Assembly (NCBI RefSeq): GCF_047123815.1
Contig: NZ_CP138920.1
Span: 3,162,001-3,226,000 of the forward strand
DNA: 64,000 nt
Direction of reading: 5' to 3'
Source of the DNA: Maricaulis sp017643475
GTDB taxonomy: Bacteria; Pseudomonadota; Alphaproteobacteria; Caulobacterales; Maricaulaceae
The notes under the pieces were generated by a model, which worked only from the letters and a program-made list of their open reading frames with translations, did not search any database and was not told where the DNA came from. Positions within the stretch are counted from its first letter, which is position 1, and every line of letters begins with the position of its first letter. Both the position numbers and the translations under genes were made by a program. This document shows, piece by piece, positions 52,575-60,319 of this stretch.

Positions 52575-53315
52575 TTGAGTGGACTTGCCACCCGGCTGGA
52601 ATGGCTGGACGAGACATCGTCGACTAACACACTGGCGCGCGAGCGTGCCGAGGCGGGTGAACGCGGTCCCCTGTGGATCGCCGCCCGCCGCCAGACCGCG
52701 GGGCGAGGGCGACGCGGTCGTTCCTGGTCCGGGCTGGACGGAAACCTCTTCACCACGGGCCTTTACACGCTGTCGGACGATCCACAACGCGCGGCCCAGC
52801 TGTCCTTTGTGGCAGCACTGGCAGTTGGCGATCTGTGTGACGCGGCTGGGGTTCCGTTTGAGCTCACCCGGCTGAAATGGCCCAATGACGTTCTGATCAA
52901 CGGCGAGAAACTGGCCGGTATCCTGCTGGAGAGCGGCAAGGCGCCAGGCGGTGGTCTCTGGCTGGCCGTCGGTATTGGTATCAATATCGCCGTAGCTCCC
53001 GAAAACGTCGAGCGGCCGGCGACCAGTCTGGCAAGTCTCGGCGCGGATATGAATCGCGAGCGGGCGCTTGATATTCTCTCCCGCGCTTTCGACAAGTATT
53101 TCGCGCTCTGGTTCCGGGATGGATTTGGTCCGATCCGGGATCGCTGGCTGGTGCGTGCCTTCGGGCTGGGCGATCGCTGTCAGGCGCGGCTGAATGACGA
53201 GACCGTGACTGGTATCTTTGCCGATCTTGGTCCTGATGGATCATTGCGCCTCGACTTGGCGCGCGGAGAGCGGAGATTTATCTCTGCCGGTGAAGTCTTT
53301 TTCCCGGACAGCTGA
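52575..53315 (+). CDS. birA: Biotin-[acetyl-CoA-carboxylase] ligase
   Basis: A 246-residue class I biotin protein ligase. WLDETSSTNTLARERAEAG, ARRQTAGRGRRGRSWSG (biotinoyl-AMP loop, GRGRRGR form) and LTRLKWPNDVLINGEKLAGILLE are clear; the C-terminal SH3-like cap ends at VFFPDS. It lacks the N-terminal DNA-binding domain of E. coli BirA, so it cannot repress bio genes. The start appears to be TTG at 52575, one base after the nuoN stop; no ATG or GTG in frame fits better. It would biotinylate acetyl- and propionyl-CoA carboxylase carriers. Confidence 0.92.
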   Translation: MSGLATRLEWLDETSSTNTLARERAEAGERGPLWIAARRQTAGRGRRGRSWSGLDGNLFTTGLYTLSDDPQRAAQLSFVAALAVGDLCDAAGVPFELTRLKWPNDVLINGEKLAGILLESGKAPGGGLWLAVGIGINIAVAPENVERPATSLASLGADMNRERALDILSRAFDKYFALWFRDGFGPIRDRWLVRAFGLGDRCQARLNDETVTGIFADLGPDGSLRLDLARGERRFISAGEVFFPDS

Positions 53316-53341
53316 TCCGGGGCGGGATGAAAGGATGAGGC

Positions 53342-54118
53342 ATGCTGCTGGTTATCGATTGCGGTAATACCAACACGCTGTTTGCCATTCATGATGGCGA
53401 GGACTGGAAAGCGCACTGGCGCGCCGGAACGGATTCAACGCGAACGGCCGATGAGCATGCCGTTTGGCTGTCGCAATTGATGGCCCTGCAGGGCTTCAAG
53501 CTGTCGGATGTCCATGCGTGCGTAATCTCCACTGTGGTGCCCCAGGCGCTGTTTAACCTGCGCAATCTCTCCCGCCGCTATTTCGATTGCGAGCCGATGA
53601 TTGTCGGCGAGAGCGGGATCAATCTGGATATCGAGGTGCGACTCGAGCGTCCCCAGGACGCCGGTGCCGACCGCCTGGTCAATGCGCTGGGCGCCCGCGC
53701 CAAGTATTCCGGCGCCATGATCATCATCGATAGCGGCACGGCGACGACCTTCGACGTGATCTCCCATGACGGTGCATTCGAGGGAGGCATCATCGCCCCG
53801 GGGATCAACCTGTCGATGCAGGCGCTGCACGCGGCTGCAGCGAAACTGCCCCGCGTGGCCATTGCCAAGCCACAACGCGTGATGGGGCGGGATACGGTCT
53901 CGGCCATGCAGTCCGGCGTGTTCTGGGGCTATATCGACCTGATTGACGGGCTGGTGGAAAGGCTCAAGTCGGAGTACGCACAGCCCATGACGGTGATCGC
54001 CACGGGTGGTGTCGTCAGCCTGTTCGATGGGGCTTCGCGCACGATCGAACATTACGACCCCGACCTGACCATCCGGGGATTGCTTGAAGTCTGGAAACTG
54101 AACGGGGGCGCCGCGTGA
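53342..54118 (+). CDS. coaX: Type III pantothenate kinase
   Basis: A 258-residue ASKHA-fold kinase for the first step of coenzyme A synthesis: MLLVIDCGNTNTLFAIHDG (phosphate loop), ADRLVNALGARAKYSGAMIIIDSGTATTFDVI, GGIIAPGINLSMQALHAAAAKLPRV and TGGVVSLF. GGATGAGG precedes the ATG. Its stop overlaps the GTG start of rnj (GTGA). No coaA-type kinase gene is in the window. Confidence 0.95.
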   Translation: MLLVIDCGNTNTLFAIHDGEDWKAHWRAGTDSTRTADEHAVWLSQLMALQGFKLSDVHACVISTVVPQALFNLRNLSRRYFDCEPMIVGESGINLDIEVRLERPQDAGADRLVNALGARAKYSGAMIIIDSGTATTFDVISHDGAFEGGIIAPGINLSMQALHAAAAKLPRVAIAKPQRVMGRDTVSAMQSGVFWGYIDLIDGLVERLKSEYAQPMTVIATGGVVSLFDGASRTIEHYDPDLTIRGLLEVWKLNGGAA

Positions 54119-55782
54119 GCGACAGCGTCTATTTCCTGCCGCTCGGCGGGTCTGATGAAATCGGAATGAATCTCAACCTCTACGGCTATGGCCCGGAGGA
54201 AAAACGCAAATGGGTGATCGTCGATTGCGGCGTGACCTTTGGCGATTTGTCGACGCCCGGCGTCGACCTGATCATGCCCGATCCGATCTTCATCGAGGAA
54301 CGTGCCGACGACCTGGTCGGCATGGTGCTGACGCATGCGCACGAGGACCATATGGGCGCTGTGGCGCAATTGTGGAAACGCCTGCGCTGTCCGATCTATG
54401 CAACGCCGTTCACCGCCTATCTGGTACGCGACCGCCTCGCCGAACATGGCCTGCTGGACGAGGTCGAGCTGCACGAGATCAGCCTCGACAGCCGGTTCGA
54501 GCTGGGCCCGTTTGATATCCAGCTGGTCACGCTGACCCACTCCATCCCGGAACCCAATGGCCTCGCCATCCGGACGCCGGCAGGTCTGATCCTGCATACC
54601 GGTGACTGGAAGATCGATCCCGATCCGCTGATCGGTGAGGAAACCGACAGCGCGGCGCTGGAAGCTATGGGCGAGGAGGGCGTCCTCGCCATGGTGTGTG
54701 ACAGCACCAATGTCTTCTCGGCCGGTGAAAGCGGCTCCGAAGCCGGGGTCAAGGACGCACTGATCGAAGTCGTCGGCGAGCTCAAGGGCAAGGTCGCCAT
54801 TGCCGCCTTTGCTTCCAATGTTGCCCGCCTGCAATCGGCCATCGAGGCCGCCGAGGCCAATGGCCGACGCGTCTGCCTGGTTGGTCGCTCCATGCACCGC
54901 ATGACGTCTGCGGCCAAGTCGGTCGGCCTGTTGCAACACGTCCAGGACTTCGTGACCGAGGAAGAGGCGGGCTTTTTCCCGGAAGACAAGATCCTCTATC
55001 TCTGCACGGGTTCCCAGGGTGAGCCCCGCGCGGCGCTGTCGCGCATTGCCGACGGCAATCATCGCAATGTGACACTGGGGCCCGGCAGTACCGTCATTTT
55101 CTCCAGCCGCGTTATTCCGGGCAATGAGCTGGGGATCTTCAATCTCCAGAACCAGCTGGCCGAACGCGGTGTGCATATCATCACCGAGAAGGACCGCCCG
55201 ATCCATGTGTCCGGCCATCCCTGCCGGGACGAGCTGGCGCAGATGTATGCCTGGGCCAAGCCGAAAGTGGCGATCCCGGTGCATGGCGAACGGCGCCATC
55301 TGCTCGAACACGCCGATTTCGCCAAGTCCCTCCAGGTTCCCCATGCCATCACGGTACGCAATGGCGACATGGTCGAGCTGAGCTCGGATGGCAGTGGCGC
55401 CGTTGTTGACGAGGTTCCCGCCGGGCGTCTGCACCTTGATGGCAAGTTCCTGACGCCGGACAATGCCAATTCCATGCGCGAACGCCGCCGTCTGTCTTTT
55501 GCCGGCATGATCGCGGTCTCGCTGGCCGTGGACGAGAAGGGCCGGCTGGTAGGCGGTCCGGACGTGCGGGCCTCCGGTGTGGCGGAAGATCACCGCACCC
55601 CGATCGAGGCCATTCTCGACCAGCTCGAGGAAGTTGCTGAACAGCGCTTTGACAGCCTGGGCCGCCGGACCCGCAAGGATCCCGACGCGATCGAGGAAGA
55701 AATCCGCCTGGCCGTGCGCCGTGAAATCAATGCCATCTGGGGCAAGAAGCCACAGGTCGAAGTGATGGTTCTGCCCGTATAA
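54115..55782 (+). CDS. rnj: Ribonuclease J
   Basis: A 555-residue beta-CASP metallo-beta-lactamase-fold RNase. The metal site HAHEDHMGAV, LTHSIPEPNGLAI, LHTGDWKIDPDPL and the beta-CASP motifs (CTGSQGEPRAALSRIA; HVSGHPCRDELAQMYAWAKPKVAIPVHGE) are present. It acts in 5'-3' exonuclease and endonuclease RNA processing. The start is GTG at 54115, overlapping coaX. Confidence 0.95.
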   Translation: MSDSVYFLPLGGSDEIGMNLNLYGYGPEEKRKWVIVDCGVTFGDLSTPGVDLIMPDPIFIEERADDLVGMVLTHAHEDHMGAVAQLWKRLRCPIYATPFTAYLVRDRLAEHGLLDEVELHEISLDSRFELGPFDIQLVTLTHSIPEPNGLAIRTPAGLILHTGDWKIDPDPLIGEETDSAALEAMGEEGVLAMVCDSTNVFSAGESGSEAGVKDALIEVVGELKGKVAIAAFASNVARLQSAIEAAEANGRRVCLVGRSMHRMTSAAKSVGLLQHVQDFVTEEEAGFFPEDKILYLCTGSQGEPRAALSRIADGNHRNVTLGPGSTVIFSSRVIPGNELGIFNLQNQLAERGVHIITEKDRPIHVSGHPCRDELAQMYAWAKPKVAIPVHGERRHLLEHADFAKSLQVPHAITVRNGDMVELSSDGSGAVVDEVPAGRLHLDGKFLTPDNANSMRERRRLSFAGMIAVSLAVDEKGRLVGGPDVRASGVAEDHRTPIEAILDQLEEVAEQRFDSLGRRTRKDPDAIEEEIRLAVRREINAIWGKKPQVEVMVLPV

Positions 55783-55806
55783 GGCGGCAAAGAAGGAGAG
55801 TTTTGG

Positions 55807-56223
55807 ATGAAGATCGGACGTCTCAACCATGTCGGTGTCGCAGTTCCGGACATCGAGGCCGCCAAACAGACCTATGCCGAGCTCTATGGTGCCACCGATG
55901 CCACCGAGACCAAGGACTTCCCGCAGCTGGGTGTTCGGGTCGCCTTTGTGCATCTGGACAATTCCGAGATTGAGCTGTTGTCACCGCTGGGTGATGACAG
56001 TCCGGTGCACAAATTCCTCGAACGCAATCCCAAGGGCGGCCAGCACCATTTGTGTTTTGAGGTCAAGGACATCATCGAGGCGCGTGATGCGATGGTTGAG
56101 CGCGGCGCGACGGTATTGGGCACTGGTGAACCCTATCTGGGCGCGCACGGCGTGCCGGTGATTTTCATCCACCCGAAAAACTCCAACGGCCAGCTGATCG
56201 AACTGATGCAGGAGCCGTCCTGA
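55807..56223 (+). CDS. mce: Methylmalonyl-CoA epimerase
   Basis: A 138-residue vicinal-oxygen-chelate protein: RLNHVGVAVPDIEAAKQTYAELYG, VAFVHLDNSEIELLSPLGDDSPVHKFLERNPKGGQHHLCFEVKDI, HGVPVIFIHPKNSNGQLIELMQ. Metal ligands include His in LNHVG and GGQHHLCFE and the final Glu in LIELMQ. It interconverts the R and S forms of methylmalonyl-CoA in propionate catabolism. GGAG lies upstream; the stop overlaps the next start by one base. Confidence 0.95.
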   Translation: MKIGRLNHVGVAVPDIEAAKQTYAELYGATDATETKDFPQLGVRVAFVHLDNSEIELLSPLGDDSPVHKFLERNPKGGQHHLCFEVKDIIEARDAMVERGATVLGTGEPYLGAHGVPVIFIHPKNSNGQLIELMQEPS

Positions 56224-56567
56224 TGAACCGCTATCTCCAGATCGCCCCCGTCGTCATCGCCGGCCTTTTGTGGCTGTCGCGGATTTTCCTGCGTGATGGC
56301 GGTGTGGGCCTGGTCAACGGGCTGGTGGTCTTCCTGATCAGCTGGTGGCTGATCCTGTTCATGACCCTGCCGGTCGGCGTGCGCTCGCAACAGGAAAACG
56401 GTGATATCCAGGAAGGTTCCGAGCCGGGTGCGCCTGTCACGCCGATGCTGGCCAAGAAGGCCTGGTGGACCACGGTCATCACCTCGATCGTCTGGATCAT
56501 CTATTTCGCCATCGCCGAAAGCGGTGTGATCAATGAATTCCTGCCGCGCGATGGTAGCTGGGGGTAG
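56223..56567 (+). CDS. DUF1467 membrane protein
   Basis: A 114-residue protein with two or three hydrophobic segments (about 8-22, 28-50 and 83-100), the family pattern LVVFLISWWLILFMTLPVGVRSQ and AWWTTVITSIVWIIYFAI. Function unknown; it commonly sits between mce and proS in alphaproteobacteria (recalled gene order). Here the conserved order breaks immediately after it and resumes at proS, about 5.9 kb later. Confidence 0.88.
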   Translation: MNRYLQIAPVVIAGLLWLSRIFLRDGGVGLVNGLVVFLISWWLILFMTLPVGVRSQQENGDIQEGSEPGAPVTPMLAKKAWWTTVITSIVWIIYFAIAESGVINEFLPRDGSWG

Positions 56568-56570
56568 GGC

Positions 56571-57062
56571 ATGATCCTGCTCGCCCTCATACTCAATCTC
56601 GGACTGGCGGAAGGTCAGGCGGTCAATTCCCGGCCTGGCGTACTCATCTGGGCGGACCTGTCCGGCGAAACGCCCGTGATCGAGGCTTATGGCGAGCGCA
56701 CCTATTTTGAAAGCGATGTGACCACCGCGCCCGGATCGCACCAGTTGTGGACCTTCTATAGCTGCCGTCAGCGCGAGATGGGCCGGACCCGGGTCTGGGA
56801 CCCGCGCTGGGTCGGCGGCGGCCATGCCTTTGTCGGTGAAAATGGCGAGCTGGGTGAACGTATCCCGGGCCGGCTCGATGACCGGCCGGTCGAAGGCGAG
56901 GCCATTGCTCCGCGCGGAGCGGCCTATTTCACCATCAGCCTGGATGTGTCAGAGGCGCATCCCGAAGGCGCCGTGCTTGGGCCCTTTGCACTCCCACTCG
57001 AGGTCTTTCCCTGTGCCGGTCTGCCGACACCGGACTTCCAGCCCGGCCCGAAACGGAATTAG
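56571..57062 (+). CDS. Secreted hypothetical protein
   Basis: A 163-residue protein with a short hydrophobic leader (MILLALILNLGLAEG) and a beta-rich remainder; no family is recognised. It starts 3 bp after DUF1467 and ends 3 bp before the tautomerase start. Its 3' part (56832-57062) is repeated almost exactly at 59349-59579, where the 5' part has been lost. Confidence 0.7.
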   Translation: MILLALILNLGLAEGQAVNSRPGVLIWADLSGETPVIEAYGERTYFESDVTTAPGSHQLWTFYSCRQREMGRTRVWDPRWVGGGHAFVGENGELGERIPGRLDDRPVEGEAIAPRGAAYFTISLDVSEAHPEGAVLGPFALPLEVFPCAGLPTPDFQPGPKRN

Positions 57063-57403
57063 GACATGCCCCACGCCATAGTGGAGTTTTCCCCGCTCAG
57101 CGAGATCGGTATCAGCGAAGCCGATCTTCTCGACGCCGTCTTTGACGGCATGCAGGCCAGCGGGCTGTTCGGCACCGAAGACATCAAGGTCCGCTCCCAC
57201 CCGGCCTCGATGACCCGCAATGGCTCGGACAATTTCTCCTTCGTCCACATCCAGCTCCGCATCATGCCCGGCCGCACGGTCGAACAGAAAGCCGATCTGA
57301 GCGAACGGGTGAGGGCGAATGTGTGCGCGATGTCAGGGCAAGCGCGGTCCACGAGCGTGGAGGTGGTGGACATCGACCGCGCGGTTTATGCGAAGACGGT
57401 GGT
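56832..57403 (+). repeat. Duplicated segment, copy 1 (572 bp)
   Basis: Matches 59349-59920 at a constant offset of 2517 with no indels. It covers the 3' half of the secreted hypothetical gene and nearly all of the tautomerase gene. Differences are scattered substitutions, many at third codon positions, so both copies seem to have been kept under selection for some time. Confidence 0.92.
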
Positions 57404-58700
57404 CAATAGTTCACCCGCGGCTGAGGGCCTCAGCGAGTTGGATCTCCTACACAAGGCCGTAAGAATCTATCTGACCGAGACAGACCCGAATAGGAACTCG
57501 GAAGCCTCAGACGGATCATCAAGTCGGCATACGAGTGCCTGGTTCTGGAGAAAGGCACATCTGCCGTATCGTCCAGCGTCCAGCCGTGGTGTGAAGCTGG
57601 GCGCGCGCGATGTCCTGGCCGGTATCGCGGAGATTGCTAATGAGGGTAAGCTCGATCGTGTTTTCGCGCGCTGGAAATCGGAACTCGATACAGATCTTCA
57701 GGGTGTTAATCAGCTGCTTGCAAAGCCGCGACTTGGCGCCGGGCGTAAAAAGATTACGAGTCCTGACCTTAATGATGAACTCGTCCTGGGAGATGCAATT
57801 TCCATAGACTATGCGGTGGCAGCTCCGATTTGGGAGGCGCTCTCGGTCTCTCCTGACCTAAGTCAGCCGGATCCGGGGCTCGCTTTTGTTGGAGACAGGC
57901 TGCAGGCGGAAAACCTGGCTGCTAAGGGCAACGTGGACACTTTGTTTATCAGGGTGATCAATCTGGGCTTTTTTCGTTCGGTGGAGGTGCTTCAGGCACT
58001 GGATAGTGGTGGCGTGCGCTGGGTGCCACGAGACGAAATCAGCGCGACCGCTTCCATCGGTGTGATTGAAACCGTGGCACGTTTGCAGTCGGAGTTGGCG
58101 ACCGCACAGGAATCCGCCCCCGAAGCATTTGTCCTCACTGTAAACTGTAGGGGCGATGCGGCCGTTCAGTTTATCCAGCAGGCGACATTTCTTTGTGCGC
58201 AACCCATACTTTCTGTTGAGCCGATGTCTCTCTGGCCGGTTTTTGCTACCGCAGCAGAGCAGTTGGGGGATAGGGCGGACTGGTGCGCAGATGAGATCGG
58301 GCTTTCACTCACTCATTATACGCGCTGGAGATTGGTCGAGTTTGACGCTGATGCGCTTGTTGACTTGGCAGATTGTCTGACGGGGCTCCTCGTCAAGGAG
58401 CGTTCGGAGAGTCCGCGCCACTTTTTTCTGCACGCCAGTTTCCAGCGGAAACCTACGAAGGCGAAGGAGCCCATCCTCACGCTGGATGTTGAACACGGAA
58501 AGAGCTGGATTCCGGTCCCGGCGGGCGAGATGCGCTTGCTGGTAGGAATTTTCGCGCAGGCTGTCATGGAGCATCTATCCCACAACATCTCCACACATTT
58601 CGGTACAGACCTGGTTGAACTCGAATTCGATCTTGAGGAAGGCGTGGTCAGGGCTACGACCAACTTGCCCGATCTATGTGCCGAGTTTGCACTGGGATGA
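57066..58700 (+). CDS. Tautomerase (CHMI family) fused to an unrecognised domain
   Basis: A 544-residue open frame. Residues 1-113 are a 5-carboxymethyl-2-hydroxymuconate isomerase-like tautomerase (MPHAIVEFSP with Pro2 as the expected catalytic amine after Met removal). At 57404, where the second copy has its stop TAG, this copy reads on (GTG GTC AAT AGT) into ~430 residues I cannot assign. The added part has no Met until about residue 510, so it is translated either as a fusion or from a GTG/TTG, for example near 57437. Its GC is visibly lower than its neighbours. It begins exactly at the insert junction, which implies an acquired cassette. Confidence 0.65.
   Translation: MPHAIVEFSPLSEIGISEADLLDAVFDGMQASGLFGTEDIKVRSHPASMTRNGSDNFSFVHIQLRIMPGRTVEQKADLSERVRANVCAMSGQARSTSVEVVDIDRAVYAKTVVNSSPAAEGLSELDLLHKAVRIYLTETDPNRNSEASDGSSSRHTSAWFWRKAHLPYRPASSRGVKLGARDVLAGIAEIANEGKLDRVFARWKSELDTDLQGVNQLLAKPRLGAGRKKITSPDLNDELVLGDAISIDYAVAAPIWEALSVSPDLSQPDPGLAFVGDRLQAENLAAKGNVDTLFIRVINLGFFRSVEVLQALDSGGVRWVPRDEISATASIGVIETVARLQSELATAQESAPEAFVLTVNCRGDAAVQFIQQATFLCAQPILSVEPMSLWPVFATAAEQLGDRADWCADEIGLSLTHYTRWRLVEFDADALVDLADCLTGLLVKERSESPRHFFLHASFQRKPTKAKEPILTLDVEHGKSWIPVPAGEMRLLVGIFAQAVMEHLSHNISTHFGTDLVELEFDLEEGVVRATTNLPDLCAEFALG
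57364..57403 (+). repeat. Left 40-bp direct repeat flanking the insert
   Basis: The end of the tautomerase coding sequence (VVDIDRAVYAKTVV region). It recurs at 58751-58790 beyond the insert with a few substitutions. Confidence 0.85.
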
Positions 58701-58747
58701 CACCGCCAGGAGCAGCCGCTGACCAAATTCCTGACTGGCGAGTCGGG

Positions 58748-58793
58748 AACTGGTGGATATTGACCGTGCTGTTTATGCGAAGACAGTGGTGTA
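58748..58793 (+). pseudogene. 3' remnant of the tautomerase gene
   Basis: It still encodes the end VVDIDRAVYAKTVV plus a TAG stop, but nothing upstream is homologous. It is the original 3' end of a tautomerase copy displaced by the 1.34-kb insert (57404 to about 58747). It is closer in sequence to the downstream tautomerase copy than to the upstream one. Confidence 0.8.
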
Positions 58794-59204
58794 GGGGCCT
58801 TTCGCAGTCCGCCTATCGTCACCGCAAGCCGCCCCAATCACCTTCCCCCGCATTCATTGCGGGGCCTGGCATGCGTTGGTGATTGTTCTTCCCGTCAACC
58901 AGACCCCGCCACAAGGGCGGGGAAAATGGCTGGGGGGCCCGTTTGCGGATTGGCAGAGTGTTAGCTCGCACTCCACCGTCACCCTGATGAAGATCAAGGC
59001 CTAGTTCGAAGCGGGCCGATGTTCGCGGCTTATTCCTGAACCAGAATCGTTCGACGAACTGGATCCCAACTTTTGTGGGGACGGCGCTTTTAACACCACC
59101 TCCGTCATCGCCCGGCTCGTCCGGGTGTCCTCAGCCATCCGAGTGCCGGGCGAGGCGCCGATCTGGAATGCGGTCAGACCGTGAGACACCGCTTCCAAAA
59201 AAAA
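58794..59204. other. Intergenic region with paired hairpins, no gene
   Basis: The first ~190 bases match 59925-60110. They include CCCCGCA/TGCGGGG (58846-58864) and CCCCGCC/GGCGGGG (58904-58922) hairpins without T-runs, like REP/BIME units. From about 58985 to 59204 the sequence is unique to this copy and has no convincing coding frame on either strand. Confidence 0.7.
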
Positions 59205-59343
59205 CGGGGACACGTACCGATTACGATGGGCGCTACGGACGGGTTGGACAGTCTGGAGACCAAGTCCACTCGCCAGCTACGCCCCCGCGCACGTGGACGC
59301 CCGCGTCTGGACAGGGAATAAATGGTGTGTGTCCCTGTTTTTT
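59205..59343 (+). mobile_element. 139-bp inverted-repeat element, copy 1
   Basis: Left end CGGGGACACGTACC; the right end read in reverse is CAGGGACACACACC, an 11/14 match, so these are imperfect terminal inverted repeats. It has no coding capacity. Identical to copy 2 at 136 of 139 positions and in the same orientation. It resembles MITE/REP-type elements moved in trans by IS200-like or RAYT transposases (inference). The truncated hypothetical gene starts six bases after its end. Confidence 0.78.
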
Positions 59344-59348
59344 CCAGC

Positions 59349-59579
59349 GTCGGTGAAGATGGCGAATTGGGTGAACGTATCCCGGGCCGGCTCGATGACA
59401 GACCGGTGGAGGGTGAGGCCATCGCTCCGCGCGGAGCGGCCTATTTCACCATCAGCCTGGATGTGTCCGAGGCGCATCCCGAGGGCGCCGTGCTTGGGCC
59501 CTTCGCGCTTCCGCTCGAGGTCTTTCCCTATGCCGGCCTGCCCACACCGGACTTCCAGCCCGACCCGAAAGGGAATTAG
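59349..59579 (+). pseudogene. Truncated copy of the secreted hypothetical gene
   Basis: It encodes only the C-terminal ~76 residues (GEDGELGERIPGRLDDRPVE onward) of the protein at 56571-57062. The 5' end is replaced by the 139-bp element; the in-frame ATG at 59322 lies within that element, so a short chimeric peptide could be made, but without a signal peptide. Confidence 0.85.
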
Positions 59580-59920
59580 GACATGCCCCACGCTATCGTG
59601 GAATTTTCCCCGCTCAGCGAGATCGGCATCGGTGAAGCCGATCTCCTGGACGCCGTCTTTGACGGCATGCAGGCCAGCGGGCTGTTTGGCACCGAAGACA
59701 TCAAGGTCCGCTCCCACCCGGCCTCGATGACCCGCAATGGCTCGGACAATTTCTCCTTCATCCACATCCAGCTCCGCATCATGCCCGGCCGCACGGTCGA
59801 ACAGAAGGCCGATCTAAGCGAACGGGTGAGGGCGAATGTGTGCGACATGTCAGGGCAAGCGCGGTCCACGAGCGTGGAAGTGGTGGATATTGATCGTGCT
59901 GTTTATGCGAAGACGGTGGT
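59349..59920 (+). repeat. Duplicated segment, copy 2 (572 bp)
   Basis: Second copy of 56832-57403 at a constant offset of 2517. It is bounded on the left by one 139-bp element; a second such element follows 200 bp to the right. Confidence 0.92.
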
Positions 59921-59924
59921 TTAG
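59583..59924 (+). CDS. CHMI-family tautomerase (intact copy)
   Basis: A complete 113-residue tautomerase with the catalytic Pro2 (MPHAIVEFSPLSEIGIGEAD) and the natural TAG stop right after YAKTVV. Reaction class: 5-carboxymethyl-2-hydroxymuconate delta-isomerase in 4-hydroxyphenylacetate breakdown, but no other hpa/hpc genes are present, so the true substrate may differ. It differs from the N-terminal part of the fused copy at only a few residues (for example IGEAD for ISEAD). It lies between two 139-bp elements. Confidence 0.85.
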   Translation: MPHAIVEFSPLSEIGIGEADLLDAVFDGMQASGLFGTEDIKVRSHPASMTRNGSDNFSFIHIQLRIMPGRTVEQKADLSERVRANVCDMSGQARSTSVEVVDIDRAVYAKTVV

Positions 59925-60119
59925 GGCGATTTCGCCGACGGCCCATCACCACCGCAAGTCGCCGCAATCACCTTCCCCCGCATTTATTGCGGGGCCTGGC
60001 ATGCGGTGGTGATTGTTCTTCCCGTCAACCAGACCCCGCCACAAGGGCGGGGGAAACTGGTGGGGGGATTTTGGCGCTTCCGGATTGGCTGGTGTTCGCT
60101 CGGTCGTTTAACTGAAGAA
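59925..60119. other. Intergenic region with paired hairpins, copy 2
   Basis: It repeats the 58794-58985 region: hairpins CCCCGCA/TGCGGGG (59976-59994) and CCCCGCC/GGCGGGG (60034-60052). It runs directly into the second 139-bp element. No coding sequence. Confidence 0.75.
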
Positions 60120-60120
60120 A

Positions 60121-60259
60121 CGGGGACACGTACCGATTACGATGGGCGCTCCGGACGGGTTGGACAGTCTGGAGACCAGGTCCAATCGCCAGCTACGCCC
60201 CCGCGCACGTGGACGCCCGCGTCTGGACAGGGAATAAATGGTGTGTGTCCCTGTTTTTT
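60121..60259 (+). mobile_element. 139-bp inverted-repeat element, copy 2
   Basis: Same length and orientation as 59205-59343, with three substitutions. The two direct copies bracket the second tautomerase unit like the ends of a composite element, or like the crossover points of a tandem duplication. Confidence 0.78.
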
Positions 60260-60319
60260 CCCAAAACATTCTCGACAGCCTGGGTTTGCTGAACATTCAA
60301 ACTCGAGTAGCACAATAAG

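Noticed and set aside
59001..59213. 70-codon minus-strand open frame in the intergenic region
   Set aside because: It begins inside the 139-bp element, has no ribosome site, and its Ser-rich translation matches no family pattern.
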